From: Marinobacterium alkalitolerans
Lineage (GTDB): Bacteria; Pseudomonadota; Gammaproteobacteria; Pseudomonadales; Balneatricaceae
Length of the DNA stretch: 64,000 nucleotides
NCBI RefSeq assembly: GCF_017776525.1
Contig: NZ_JACVEW010000007.1
Location: 1 to 64,000, forward strand
Direction of reading: 5' to 3'
The notes under the pieces: model-generated
What the model was told of the DNA's origin: nothing
The model's database searches: none
What the model saw: the letters and a program-made list of their open reading frames with translations, nothing else
Program-made: the position numbers and the translations under genes
Shown here: positions 52,565-60,796 of the stretch, piece after piece
How the letters are laid out: each line of letters starts with the position of its first letter
Numbering within the stretch: position 1 is the first letter of the stretch

Positions 52565-52891
52565 TCAGTTCTTGTCTTTCGGGAACACGGTCCCCAGATT
52601 GCGCCAGTCATCTTTCGAGTTCATGGCGTCCTTGTTCCAGTCCGGATAGGTGTTCATCATGTCCGGCACCTGAGCCGGCCACCAGCAGGGGTCGGCACAG
52701 CCGTACAGGTCGGCTTCCATCGGCTGACAGAGTGAAGTGACGCCGCCAAAGGCATCAATTTCCCAGCCCGGGTCGGTGGTTGCGGTACAGCCCGCCAGTG
52801 AACTCATGGCCACGACTTCTTCCACGCTGTCGTCGGCCACGGCCTGGCTCAGCAACTGAGCCTTGTTGTTGATTGCTTTGAGATGTTTCAT
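52565..52891 (-). CDS. qhpC: quinohemoprotein amine dehydrogenase gamma subunit (CTQ, thioether cross-linked)
   Basis: 108 aa. A 28-residue leader precedes the Cys-rich peptide. With mature numbering starting at Met29, the residues match the known cross-links: Cys35-Glu44, Cys55-Asp61 and Cys69-Asp77 (Cys-to-acid thioethers) and Cys65-Trp71 (cysteine tryptophylquinone), all at the spacings described for the Paracoccus and Pseudomonas enzymes. The leader has no Sec-type hydrophobic core, in agreement with export by a dedicated transporter. GGAGGG lies 8 nt before the ATG, and the start is directly next to the end of the qhpD gene. Confidence 0.95.
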   Translation of the reverse strand: MKHLKAINNKAQLLSQAVADDSVEEVVAMSSLAGCTATTDPGWEIDAFGGVTSLCQPMEADLYGCADPCWWPAQVPDMMNTYPDWNKDAMNSKDDWRNLGTVFPKDKN

Positions 52892-52892
52892 A

Positions 52893-54323
52893 TCAGTGCG
52901 CCCTCCGAGGCGAGATAAACTGGTCGATGAAGGCGGGATTGACCGCCATGATGCGGCTGTAGACTTCGATGCCGAAGTCGACCCAGTCGCGCATCAGGTC
53001 GCAGTAGTGGTAGGTCGGATGGGTCGGGTCCCCGTACCGGGCGTAGCTCTCGTGGTAACAGCCACCTGAACAGAGGTTACGAATGCGACAGCTGGCACAA
53101 CCGGTATCGGTGCGGTCCAATCGTTTGGACAGGAAGTCGCCCAGCTCTACCTGCTGCACGCCGCTCTTCACATTGCCAAAGGTCGGCATCTCCGAACCGG
53201 TAAAGCGGTGGCAAAGGTTGAGCTCCCCTTCATGGTCCACCGCCAGCATCTTCAGGCCGGCACCACAGGGCAGTGCCTTTTTGTGGCCTTCATGCAGATC
53301 GGTGATGAGCTGATGCATATTGGAGAAGCCGATGTTGCGGTGTTCAAGCGCAGCATCCAGGTAACGCTGGCCCAGCCGCTTCATACCGGCAAACACTTCC
53401 ACCAGCTCTTCGGAGGTGAGGTTGTAGCTGGAAATGTCACCGGAAGTCACCGGCGCAAACCCGACCTCGGAAAACCCCATCTCGTTGAACAGGTGGTCCC
53501 AGATCCGCTCCACCTCCGTGGTACCACGGGTCAGCGTTACGCGAGCGCCGACTGGTCTTGAGTCATAGCGCTCCAGCAGGCGTTGCGCCTTGCGACGAAC
53601 CACGTCATAGGTACCCTGGCCGCCCACGGTGATGCGGTTCTTGTCATGAATCGCCTTGGGGCCGTCCATGCTGACCGAAAGGCCAAAGCGATGTGCGTTG
53701 AGCCAGTCGATAATCTCATCCGTGAGCAGGGTGGCATTGGTGGTCATCACATACTCGACCTGCTTGCCCAGACTCGCAAAACGCTGGTCGCAGTAGTCCA
53801 CCATGGCTTCGATCAGCGGGCGGTTGCTGAGCGGCTCACCGCCGAAGAACACCACCGTGTAGCGGTCTTCATCCGGTGATTCACGCAGCAGCATCTCCAC
53901 CGAATCGATCGCGGTCTGCAGTTCCATCTTGCGTCCGGCAGACGGAGTATCCAGATCTTCCTTGTAGCAATAGGTGCAACTGAGATTGCAGCCGGTGTTG
54001 ACGTTCAGCACCACTGTCGTAAGCGGAAACTGATCGACCTTGCGCGTCCCGATCTCATCGGTCAGCGGTCGGCCATCGTTGACCAACTCAAGCGCCAGCA
54101 GCTCGCGCACTGTTTCCGTGATCTCCTGTTCAGAGAAACGGCTGCTTAAGCCCGTCACCAGCGATTCGGCGGTTTCAGTTCCGTTGCGCAGCCGGTCCAG
54201 CACACCTGAGGTCAGATTATCCAGTGCAAACAGCGAACTGGACGGAATATGGAACAGCATTCGGGTGTCCCCGACCTGCACCTCGTGCAGGTTGTGTTCC
54301 ACCAGATTGAGTACAGCACCCAT
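52893..54323 (-). CDS. qhpD: QhpD radical SAM/SPASM maturase of the gamma subunit
   Basis: 476 aa. The radical SAM cluster motif CxxxCxxC is Cys112, Cys116 and Cys119 ([11 protein letters not shown]). A C-terminal SPASM region has many Cys ([35 protein letters not shown]) for auxiliary clusters. It forms the Cys-to-Asp/Glu thioether bonds in the QhpC peptide. The ATG at 54323 is chosen over an upstream TTG because GGGGAGA sits 6 nt before it. The gene lies between qhpA and qhpC, as in other organisms. Confidence 0.95.
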   Translation of the reverse strand: MGAVLNLVEHNLHEVQVGDTRMLFHIPSSSLFALDNLTSGVLDRLRNGTETAESLVTGLSSRFSEQEITETVRELLALELVNDGRPLTDEIGTRKVDQFPLTTVVLNVNTGCNLSCTYCYKEDLDTPSAGRKMELQTAIDSVEMLLRESPDEDRYTVVFFGGEPLSNRPLIEAMVDYCDQRFASLGKQVEYVMTTNATLLTDEIIDWLNAHRFGLSVSMDGPKAIHDKNRITVGGQGTYDVVRRKAQRLLERYDSRPVGARVTLTRGTTEVERIWDHLFNEMGFSEVGFAPVTSGDISSYNLTSEELVEVFAGMKRLGQRYLDAALEHRNIGFSNMHQLITDLHEGHKKALPCGAGLKMLAVDHEGELNLCHRFTGSEMPTFGNVKSGVQQVELGDFLSKRLDRTDTGCASCRIRNLCSGGCYHESYARYGDPTHPTYHYCDLMRDWVDFGIEVYSRIMAVNPAFIDQFISPRRAH

Positions 54324-54391
54324 ATCCGGTCTCCCCTTGTTGAAATTCAACTTGAGCGCCCAAGGGCACTCCCCCTGTTCACAGCGGGTCG

Positions 54392-55987
54392 TTACGGGAT
54401 CGGTGGGTTATTCCAGCGCTGCACGGTGACGATCATTTGGCCTTCGGCATTGAACGTCTGCAGACCATCCTGCACCCTTGCCTGTACCTTCAGGTTGCCG
54501 GCGTTATTGGTCATCATGCGCCGTTCAGGGTTCGGCCCTGCCGCCGCGGGGGTAAACACACCGGTATTGCTGTTCATGCGACCTGCGAAATGCACGTCTC
54601 GATCGGCTTCCGCCACGGCATCGAAAGGCGCCACGGACCAGGTGGCAGGTACAAAGCCAATCCGATAGTCATCAGCGGTACCCGACTGTCCATCTGCACC
54701 GGCTGCCCAGGCCTCGGCCTCAAAGCGGGCTTCCACGCGCGGGGTCGAGCTGCCATTGCCACCGATACGGGCCACGGCAAACTCCGGCACAACCTTCACC
54801 CGGTCAATGCGGTCATAGACGGCAAAGCGTCCACCTTCTGCCTGACCGACACTGGGCACCATGACACCGCTTGCGTCCTTGGCTGCACGGGCACGCACAC
54901 GAATCAGATCCGGACTTTCACTGATCACCTCAACCACGTCTACGCCGCTGCCCAGTACAGGCAGGCCCTTGAGACCGGTGCCGACAATGCTGATTTCCGC
55001 TTCCGTACCCGCCTTGATGTAGGCTGGCTGCAGCGCCAGGATTTCGCTCTTGCCACTGACATCACGTGCTGCCACCACATCGGCACCGACTTCATCCTTG
55101 TCGCGCAGGAACATGCGCCCACTGAGTTGACCATCCTGAAGCGCAAACACCTGGCGCATGACCTGACCGTCGATTTCAATATTGGCGCGCCACTCATAAC
55201 CGGTATACACCACGGCCTGACCGTCTCCTCTCAGCGATGTGCCGTCTTCATATTGGCCATTGAGGCTCAGGGCGTACTGATCTTCTCCGCTGACCGGCTC
55301 AACCTCCATGCGGGCATGGAACATCCCCTTGCCCGGCATATGGCCCGCCAGCGTCCAGCTGCCCGCTACCGGCGCTTCAGGCTGTTGCTGCCAGTCATTC
55401 CAGGCGTTGGAATCCATGGGCAGGGTTTGCGCCAGTTCGGGGACCATTTCGTTGAGCGCCAGCTCCAGCCAGTCGCGGTCACGTGCCAACGCCTGAAATT
55501 CGGTGGTGGGCCACTGTCCCAAATGGAAATGAACCAGATGTTCCCATTCAGAGGCCGGACGCCGCTGCAGCTTCACACGCGCCCCGGAATGACAGCGGGC
55601 ACACATTTCGGTGAAGGCCTGAGAGTCGAAGGACTCAGACGTATTCAGGCGTCGCTCCAGTGCGTACCGCGCCCCCTCTGTTTCAGACGGCGCCAACCCC
55701 TGACGATCTGCAAGGTACTTCACCAGCGTACGGCGATCTTCATCACTGATCTGAAGCCCATGCATGACCTGCATGCGGGCGATCGTCATCAACCAGCCTT
55801 CCGGCGTCTTGCGCTGATGACTGATGCGACTCCAGGCCTGCTCGCCTTCCTGGGTGTGACAGGCCAAGCAGTTGTTTTGAATGATCGCTTCAGCGTCAGA
55901 TGCGGCTTGAGCATTCTGGGTTGCCAGCGCAACGGACAAAGCCAGCAGACTGCCTCCCAGTGGTTTTAGCGTTTTTATCGTGTTCAA
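54392..55987 (-). CDS. qhpA: quinohemoprotein amine dehydrogenase alpha subunit (diheme)
   Basis: 531 aa. Starts at a TTG (55987) with GGAGGT 6 nt upstream; this yields a clean signal peptide (cleavage near NAQAA, residue 28), while upstream ATG codons would place the ribosome site inside the protein. Two c-type heme sites are seen: CLACH (Cys40) and CARCH (Cys129). The rest forms the beta-sandwich domains of the subunit. In the complex, electrons pass from the quinone to these hemes and on to a soluble cytochrome or azurin. It is the first gene of the qhp operon, behind sigma-54 promoters. Confidence 0.9.
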   Translation of the reverse strand: MNTIKTLKPLGGSLLALSVALATQNAQAASDAEAIIQNNCLACHTQEGEQAWSRISHQRKTPEGWLMTIARMQVMHGLQISDEDRRTLVKYLADRQGLAPSETEGARYALERRLNTSESFDSQAFTEMCARCHSGARVKLQRRPASEWEHLVHFHLGQWPTTEFQALARDRDWLELALNEMVPELAQTLPMDSNAWNDWQQQPEAPVAGSWTLAGHMPGKGMFHARMEVEPVSGEDQYALSLNGQYEDGTSLRGDGQAVVYTGYEWRANIEIDGQVMRQVFALQDGQLSGRMFLRDKDEVGADVVAARDVSGKSEILALQPAYIKAGTEAEISIVGTGLKGLPVLGSGVDVVEVISESPDLIRVRARAAKDASGVMVPSVGQAEGGRFAVYDRIDRVKVVPEFAVARIGGNGSSTPRVEARFEAEAWAAGADGQSGTADDYRIGFVPATWSVAPFDAVAEADRDVHFAGRMNSNTGVFTPAAAGPNPERRMMTNNAGNLKVQARVQDGLQTFNAEGQMIVTVQRWNNPPIP

Positions 55988-56034
55988 GGTCCGACCTCCT
56001 TCAATGGTCATGTCCATGGCGCTCATCTCAAAAA

Positions 56035-56051
56035 TGCAGCATGAGAGCCGG
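56035..56051 (-). promoter_or_regulatory. second sigma-54 promoter candidate of qhpA
   Basis: On the minus strand CGGCTC, then 6 nt, then TGCA: GG and GC are 10 nt apart (GG at 56049-56048, GC at 56037-56036). Weaker than the site at 56076-56092 because the -24 element reads CGG. It would start transcription about 37 nt before the qhpA TTG. Confidence 0.45.
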
Positions 56052-56075
56052 ATCATGTTGAGTCACACAGAAGGA

Positions 56076-56092
56076 AGCACAGCCTGTGCCAA
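56076..56092 (-). promoter_or_regulatory. sigma-54 promoter of the qhpADCB operon
   Basis: Minus strand TTGGCAC-AGGCTG-TGCTT: the -24 element is a full TGGCAC and the -12 GC sits exactly 10 nt after GG (GG at 56090-56089, GC at 56078-56077). AT-rich DNA upstream (56091-56120) could bind IHF. Transcription would start near 56065. Confidence 0.8.
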
Positions 56093-56327
56093 AAAGTTAT
56101 TTTCTATATAAAACAGCCGGTTATTAACTCTTATACGACTTTTGACCCCGTCTATTGCCCCTTTGCAGGCGTCTAAATCCGAGACAGCTGTATCAGGTTG
56201 AGACAGGGAGCTGTTACATCCGCCTGTCGGTCGGCCCCGCTATCCTTGCTTGAATCCCGGATCCTCAGGCTCACGTTTGAACACTTGTCTCATTCTGCGA
56301 CAGGCCCAAGTCACGCGTACACTTTCG

Positions 56328-56355
56328 ATGAAAATAAAAACACTTTTATTTTCAT
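56328..56355. repeat. AT-rich perfect inverted repeat
   Basis: Twelve-base arms, 56328-56339 and 56344-56355, pair perfectly around ACAC. It lies between the repeat cluster and the plus-strand sigma-54 promoter, 25 bp upstream of the latter's GG. It may aid bending or be a regulator site; it is not followed by a T-run beyond its own arm. Confidence 0.65.
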
Positions 56356-56379
56356 ACAGTTACTAGCCACACATCGATC

Positions 56380-56395
56380 TGGCACAGCCCTTGCC
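56380..56395 (+). promoter_or_regulatory. sigma-54 promoter of the phenylacetaldehyde dehydrogenase-like gene
   Basis: TGGCAC-AGCCC-TTGC is an exact match to the -24/-12 consensus: GG at 56381-56382 and GC at 56393-56394, 10 nt apart. Transcription should start near 56406, about 33 nt before the ATG. Confidence 0.9.
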
Positions 56396-56438
56396 ATGCA
56401 CTTGCAGGAGCTATCACGATAATGACAAGAGGTATGCC

Positions 56439-57929
56439 ATGAGCGAATTTTCCCTGCATCCGGACACCCAGGCTTTCATCAACCGCACGCACGCCCTGCT
56501 GATTGGTGATCGGCGCCCCGAAGGACAGGACGGCCGCCATATCGATGTGATCAACCCTGCAACGGGTGAAAAATTTACCCAGGTAGCCTGCGGGACCGCC
56601 GAAGATATCGACCAAGCCGTTTCCTGCGCACGCCAGGCATTTGAAGACTCTGCCTGGAGCAAAATGACACCCGTGGAACGTGAACGCCTGCTATGGCGTT
56701 TTGCAGACTTGATAGAAGCCAACGCACAATCACTGGCTGAACTTGAGTGCCTCGACAACGGCAAAAGCGTTGGCATTGCACAGGGCGTCGACATTCAATT
56801 GGCCGTGAACTTTCTGCGCTACATGGCTGGCTGGGCGACCAAGATCGAAGGCAGCAGCGTTCAGCCTTCCGTTCCCTTTATGCCGGGCGCCCAGTTCCAC
56901 GGCTATACCCGTCGTGAACCGGTCGGGGTGGTAGGTGCAATCGTCGCCTGGAACTTCCCGCTGTTACTGGCCTGCTGGAAACTGGGTCCGGCACTGGCAA
57001 CCGGCTGCACCGTGGTGCTGAAGCCGGCAGAAGATACACCGCTGACGGCACTGCGTCTGGGTGAACTGGCACTTGAGGCGGGTTATCCGCCGGGGGTTAT
57101 CAACGTGGTTCCCGGGCTCGGCGGTGATGCCGGCGCTGCCCTGTCAGCACATCCGGATGTCGACAAGCTCACCTTCACCGGCTCAACCGGGGTAGGCAAA
57201 CTGATCGGCAAGGCGGCCATGGATCAGATGACCCGGGTAACACTGGAGCTGGGCGGCAAGTCCCCCACCATCGTGCTGGATGATGCCGATCCTCAGGAAG
57301 CAGCAGCGGGTGCCGCCAACGCCATTTTCTTCAACCAGGGCCAGGTGTGTTGTGCAGGCTCTCGCCTCTACGTGCAGCGCAAACTGTTCGACAATCTGGT
57401 CGCCGACATCACGGATATCGCCGGCAACATCAAGCTCGGTAACGGCCTGGATCCCAGCACCGAGATGGGCCCACTGGTATCGGCTGTACAACAGCAGCGC
57501 GTGCAGCGCTACATTGATAAGGGGCTTACAGAAGGCGCTCGCATCACGACCGGTGGAGACAGCCAGGGGCCGGGGTTCTTCGTACAGCCGACCGTGGTGG
57601 TGGATGTGGATCAACGCTCATCACTGGTGCAGGAGGAGATCTTCGGGCCCGTACTGGTGGCCATGCCCTTTGATGACATTGATGAGGCAGTTCGCATTGC
57701 CAATGACAGTCAATACGGGCTGGGTGCCAGCATCTGGTCCAACAACCTGTCTGCCGTCCACCGCATGGTGCCTCGCATCAAGTCGGGCAGCGTCTGGGTC
57801 AACTGTCATACGGCGCTTGACCCGAGTCTGCCATTCGGTGGCTTCAAGCAGTCAGGACTGGGCCGTGAAATGGGTGCCGCCTGCATTGAGCACTATACCG
57901 AGATCAAGTCGGTACTGATGAAGGTTTGA
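56439..57929 (+). CDS. phenylacetaldehyde dehydrogenase-like aldehyde dehydrogenase (FeaB type)
   Basis: 496 aa. Catalytic Cys304 in NQGQVCCAGSR, base Glu270 in LELGGKSP, cofactor strand VAWNFP near 170. Length and the ending (FGGFKQSGLGREMGAACIEHYTEIKSV) place it with FeaB and betaine/phenylacetaldehyde enzymes. AAGAGG lies 6 nt before the ATG at 56439. Divergent from qhpA under a matching sigma-54 promoter, it is the most likely enzyme to oxidise the aldehyde made by the amine dehydrogenase. Exact aldehyde preference is not shown by the sequence. Confidence 0.85.
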   Translation: MSEFSLHPDTQAFINRTHALLIGDRRPEGQDGRHIDVINPATGEKFTQVACGTAEDIDQAVSCARQAFEDSAWSKMTPVERERLLWRFADLIEANAQSLAELECLDNGKSVGIAQGVDIQLAVNFLRYMAGWATKIEGSSVQPSVPFMPGAQFHGYTRREPVGVVGAIVAWNFPLLLACWKLGPALATGCTVVLKPAEDTPLTALRLGELALEAGYPPGVINVVPGLGGDAGAALSAHPDVDKLTFTGSTGVGKLIGKAAMDQMTRVTLELGGKSPTIVLDDADPQEAAAGAANAIFFNQGQVCCAGSRLYVQRKLFDNLVADITDIAGNIKLGNGLDPSTEMGPLVSAVQQQRVQRYIDKGLTEGARITTGGDSQGPGFFVQPTVVVDVDQRSSLVQEEIFGPVLVAMPFDDIDEAVRIANDSQYGLGASIWSNNLSAVHRMVPRIKSGSVWVNCHTALDPSLPFGGFKQSGLGREMGAACIEHYTEIKSVLMKV

Positions 57930-57934
57930 AGATC

Positions 57935-57965
57935 CTGCCGACGGTGGCCTGGCCTCCGTCGGCAG
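57935..57965. terminator. bidirectional hairpin between convergent genes
   Basis: CTGCCGACGG (57935-57944) and CCGTCGGCAG (57956-57965) pair perfectly with an 11-nt loop. It lies between the aldehyde dehydrogenase stop and the acetyltransferase stop; no T-run. Confidence 0.65.
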
Positions 57966-57968
57966 CAC

Positions 57969-58685
57969 TCAGGTGCGGCGATAGCTGCGAATCCTGAATT
58001 GGGACAGGAATCCCAATCTTCGGTACAAGGGCTCGCCAGCCGCCGAAGCCTGCAAGCAGACATATTCGGCACCCGCAGCCTGTGCCCGAGCCAATAGTAT
58101 GAGCATCAGTTCACGGGCAATCCCCTGCCCTTGTAATTCCGGTGGCACACCCACCTGATGCAGCCCCATAACCGGCCCGGTCCGGTAGAGAATGGCCGTG
58201 GCCACTGGCTCTTCTTTCCGGAAGGCCCAGAGTACTTCAACACTTGCCTCTTGGCGCAGGTGATCGATCACACCTGTATCCAGCTGATAGCCAAAGGCGC
58301 GCCCGCAGAGCTCAGCCCACGCCTCGGCTTCCCTGTGGTTTCGCACCCGGCTCACTTCAAGTCGTGGGCTGGCCGTAGCCGGATAGTCATGAGCCAGTGG
58401 CAGAATCATGGCCAACTGCTCAAGGCCGACCTCCAGGCCTTTTTGCTGCAACTGCTGCTCAAGACGGGTTGTTGTATCCCCCGCCTGCCATACCGGATAG
58501 AGGTACCCTGCCGGGATTTGGCCGCTCACACCCGGTCCATCTTCAGTCTGGCGGTCTATTCCCTGCCAGCAGCGGTATGGCCAACGGGTGGATTGCGTGA
58601 GCCCTCCTTCTAGCTCAACACAGTCCATTAAGCGCCAAAGTTCGGTCAGATTCTCGATATTCGCGTGAGCAAGCGCTGCGTCCAT
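57969..58685 (-). CDS. GNAT family N-acetyltransferase
   Basis: 238 aa. The C-terminal half has the acetyl-CoA motif QVGVPPELQGQGIARELMLILLARA (near 180-205) and a following YxxLGF (YRRLGFLSQF). The N-terminal 100 residues are a degenerate second GNAT-like lobe. Its substrate is unknown. The start at 58685 follows GGGAGAA; its ATG overlaps the stop of the DMT gene by one base (TGATG), so translation is coupled. Confidence 0.85.
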   Translation of the reverse strand: MDAALAHANIENLTELWRLMDCVELEGGLTQSTRWPYRCWQGIDRQTEDGPGVSGQIPAGYLYPVWQAGDTTTRLEQQLQQKGLEVGLEQLAMILPLAHDYPATASPRLEVSRVRNHREAEAWAELCGRAFGYQLDTGVIDHLRQEASVEVLWAFRKEEPVATAILYRTGPVMGLHQVGVPPELQGQGIARELMLILLARAQAAGAEYVCLQASAAGEPLYRRLGFLSQFRIRSYRRT

Positions 58686-59134
58686 CAGCTTTTCTCCCAA
58701 TAAATCAGGCTGATGCCGGCAATCAGCACCAGCAGCCCCAAAAGTCGTGTAGCGTTAACCGGTTTCACCGGTTGCTCAAACCAGCCAAAGTGGCTTGCGA
58801 TCACGGCCAGAACGATCTGTCCTGTCAGCGCAAAGGACATCATCGGACCTACCCCCATTCGCGGGATCAGAAAATAGAACATGCCCACGCCAAATGCACT
58901 GAGAATACCGCCACTCCAAAGATAGGCCGGCACCGCCTGCAGGCGGGCAACGCTGGGTATACCCACCTGCTGCACCGCCACCACCAGTAGTGACACCAGG
59001 CAGGCCACGGCAAAGGCTATGCCGGTGCCCAACATGGTGCTGCCGAGCTCTACCCCCAAACGGGCATTCATGCCCGCCTGAACGGCAATGGCGGCCCCGG
59101 CCGAAAGCGCCAGCCAGGGTAGAAGGGTGTTCAT
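58685..59134 (-). CDS. DMT superfamily transporter, DUF606/YdcZ type
   Basis: 149 aa with about 5 membrane helices, the half-size DMT form. GMNARLGVELGSTMLGTGIAF near the N-terminus and the hydrophobic segments fit the DUF606 group, which often acts as paired small subunits, though only one is present here. The ATG overlaps the end of the nitroreductase gene by 4 bp, so the three genes form one coupled operon. Confidence 0.8.
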   Translation of the reverse strand: MNTLLPWLALSAGAAIAVQAGMNARLGVELGSTMLGTGIAFAVACLVSLLVVAVQQVGIPSVARLQAVPAYLWSGGILSAFGVGMFYFLIPRMGVGPMMSFALTGQIVLAVIASHFGWFEQPVKPVNATRLLGLLVLIAGISLIYWEKS

Positions 59135-59760
59135 ACCAGCACCTGTGTCATGAGTTGAGCCGGAAGACGCACCTTCGCCTGTTGCGCTGCCTCGTCATCC
59201 GGGTGGCGCTCTCCCAGCGCACAGATCGCAACGCTCCTCAGCCCCTGCTCTGCCAGCCCCAGCACCTGATCATATCCCTGAGGGTCAAACCCGGTCATGG
59301 GGCAGCTATCAATGCCAAGCAGTGCCGCACTGGTCAAGCAGTTCCCCAGTGCAAGGTACACCTGCTGATCGGCCCAGCGGGCTTTCTCCTGCTCGGTCAT
59401 ATCCCTGAGGAAACCATGCAAATGGTCGCGAAAGCCCTGCAAGCGCTCTACAGGATGCTCTCGTTCCTGTGCCAGCAGTGCAATATGGCTATCGACAAAA
59501 GCGTCATCCACCCGGTTAAGCGCTGCAAACACGAGCAGGTGTGAGGCCTTGGTGACCTTGTCCTGCCCCATGGAGTGAGGCATCAAGGCGGCACGCACAC
59601 CCGGGTTGCTGATCAGCAACAAACGGTATGGCTGCAGCCCGAACGCGCTCGGACTCAGGCGCACGGCCTCCAGCAGGGTGTCCAACTTGGCCTGGTCAAG
59701 AGTGGAAGAGGAAAACTGTTTAACGGCATAACGCCAGTTCAAGGCATGCAAAGGTGTCAT
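59131..59760 (-). CDS. nitroreductase family FMN-dependent NAD(P)H oxidoreductase
   Basis: 209 aa. The family patterns RYAVKQFSSSTL (FMN phosphate contact) and RLSPSAFGLQPYRLLLI near the N-terminus and ALLGIDSCPMTGFDP near 150 are clear; similar to NfsB. Reduces nitro compounds or quinones. First gene of the operon with the DMT and GNAT genes. The Crp/Fnr-type regulator gene lies just upstream on the same strand. Confidence 0.9.
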   Translation of the reverse strand: MTPLHALNWRYAVKQFSSSTLDQAKLDTLLEAVRLSPSAFGLQPYRLLLISNPGVRAALMPHSMGQDKVTKASHLLVFAALNRVDDAFVDSHIALLAQEREHPVERLQGFRDHLHGFLRDMTEQEKARWADQQVYLALGNCLTSAALLGIDSCPMTGFDPQGYDQVLGLAEQGLRSVAICALGERHPDDEAAQQAKVRLPAQLMTQVLV

Positions 59761-59839
59761 GGTCAGCTCCAGTGTTTTGGTTCAACTGGATGCAGGTTAC
59801 GGGGAGCGGCCTTGAAGGTCATTTACATAGGTTGATGAC

Positions 59840-60427
59840 TCAGGATTTTTTGCGAATGCGGCTCAACTGGGTCGGCGTAATGCCCAGATGCGACGCAATG
59901 TGGTACTGCGGCAAGCGTGCCAGCAAGTCGGGATGTTCTGTCAGGAAGGCCCGATAACGCTCGGCCGCATCCTGCTGAACCAAACGGACCTCACGGGTAT
60001 CCTTGTCGAGCAGCCAATGGGTTTCCAGGTAGTGGATCTGGAACAGCTTGAGGTCATCACTGCGATAAAGCAGGTCACGGAAGGCCTGGAAATCGATTTC
60101 AATGATGACCGAATCTTCCAGCGCCTGAATCGAATGCAGCGAGGGCTCCTGCCGCAGCAAGGCGGTCATCGAGCCCGGGAAGCGCCCCTCCTGAAAGAAA
60201 TTCTTGTTGTATTCATGCCCTTTCTCGTCCAGTACAAAGACTCGAAACAGCCCCTCACACACAAACGCAAAGCTGTTCGGCACTTCACCAGCCCGGCAGA
60301 TCAACTCATGCTTCTCAATCAGCCGGTACTGACAGAAGGCACTGAATGCCTGCCAGGTGGTATCGGACAGCGGGTGATACTCCGCCATTGCCTGCCTTAA
60401 CTGGCCAAATGCCTGTTCTCTATCCAT
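59840..60427 (-). CDS. Crp/Fnr family transcriptional regulator
   Basis: 195 aa. A cyclic-nucleotide-binding-like beta-roll (about 25-115) without the iron-sulfur cysteines of Fnr, a long helix and a short C-terminal helix-turn-helix (ASHLGITPTQLSRIRKK). The DNA-binding domain is the short form found in the group with Bacteroidetes-like Crp regulators. It probably controls the following nitroreductase-DMT-GNAT operon, 79 bp away. Confidence 0.85.
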   Translation of the reverse strand: MDREQAFGQLRQAMAEYHPLSDTTWQAFSAFCQYRLIEKHELICRAGEVPNSFAFVCEGLFRVFVLDEKGHEYNKNFFQEGRFPGSMTALLRQEPSLHSIQALEDSVIIEIDFQAFRDLLYRSDDLKLFQIHYLETHWLLDKDTREVRLVQQDAAERYRAFLTEHPDLLARLPQYHIASHLGITPTQLSRIRKKS

Positions 60428-60460
60428 AAAGACCTCATTGGTGGAGGTCCCAGTATACCC

Positions 60461-60676
60461 TCAAAAAACGCGTTCACTGACCCTCTTGGGAGGCCGGGAT
60501 TCAAACAGCCCCGTGTAGATGGCGGGCCAAACGTCGCCCCTTGTAATCACCAGCAGCAGTAACAGGCCACCCGGTATCAGTATCAGCGCCAATAAGGGGC
60601 GAAGCACGTAGCAAAACACGATCAGGGTGGGCCCCAGAATCAGATAGGCCCCAAGCATATTAAGTGTAGATTTCAT
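60461..60676 (-). CDS. small two-helix membrane protein
   Basis: 71 aa. Two hydrophobic helices (about 8-24 and 26-43) and a charged tail ending PPKRVSERVF. No family is recognised. The start at 60676 follows a strong GGAGGT 5 nt upstream. The promoter region carries two large palindromes next to the divergent TetR gene, so this is the TetR-controlled target. A small membrane protein under a TetR regulator suggests a stress response or a toxic-compound response, which is inference. Confidence 0.7.
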   Translation of the reverse strand: MKSTLNMLGAYLILGPTLIVFCYVLRPLLALILIPGGLLLLLVITRGDVWPAIYTGLFESRPPKRVSERVF

Positions 60677-60691
60677 AATGCACCTCCATAA

Positions 60692-60705
60692 ATGAGCATG
60701 CTCAT
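60692..60705. promoter_or_regulatory. TetR operator palindrome 1
   Basis: ATGAGCATGCTCAT is a perfect 14-bp palindrome, 16 bp before the small membrane protein start. Its centre is 22 bp (two helical turns) from the centre of palindrome 2. Confidence 0.75.
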
Positions 60706-60714
60706 AAATTAAAT

Positions 60715-60726
60715 TGAGCGCGCTCA
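60715..60726. promoter_or_regulatory. TetR operator palindrome 2
   Basis: TGAGCGCGCTCA, perfect 12-bp palindrome sharing the TGAGC half-site with palindrome 1. Located between the divergent TetR and small membrane protein genes. Two dimers could bind the same face of the DNA. Confidence 0.75.
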
Positions 60727-60796
60727 TTTATCAAGAGCTAAAACATTACAATTGTCTTAACTGCTGGTAGGATCAAGCCCCAGGGAGAATCAGACA

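Larger units (their letters stand above)
55988..56438. promoter_or_regulatory. 451-bp divergent control region between qhpA and the phenylacetaldehyde dehydrogenase-like gene
   Basis: No gene is seen here. It holds sigma-54 promoters facing both ways, a cluster of GACAG/CTGTC repeats in between (GAGACAG at 56181-56187 and 56200-56206; CTGTTAC at 56211; CTGTC at 56224; TGTC and GACA at 56286-56289 and 56299-56302), AT-rich stretches on the qhpA side (56091-56120) and a long AT inverted repeat on the other side (56328-56355). The design fits a Fis-type activator binding in the middle and looping to both promoters. Confidence 0.75.
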
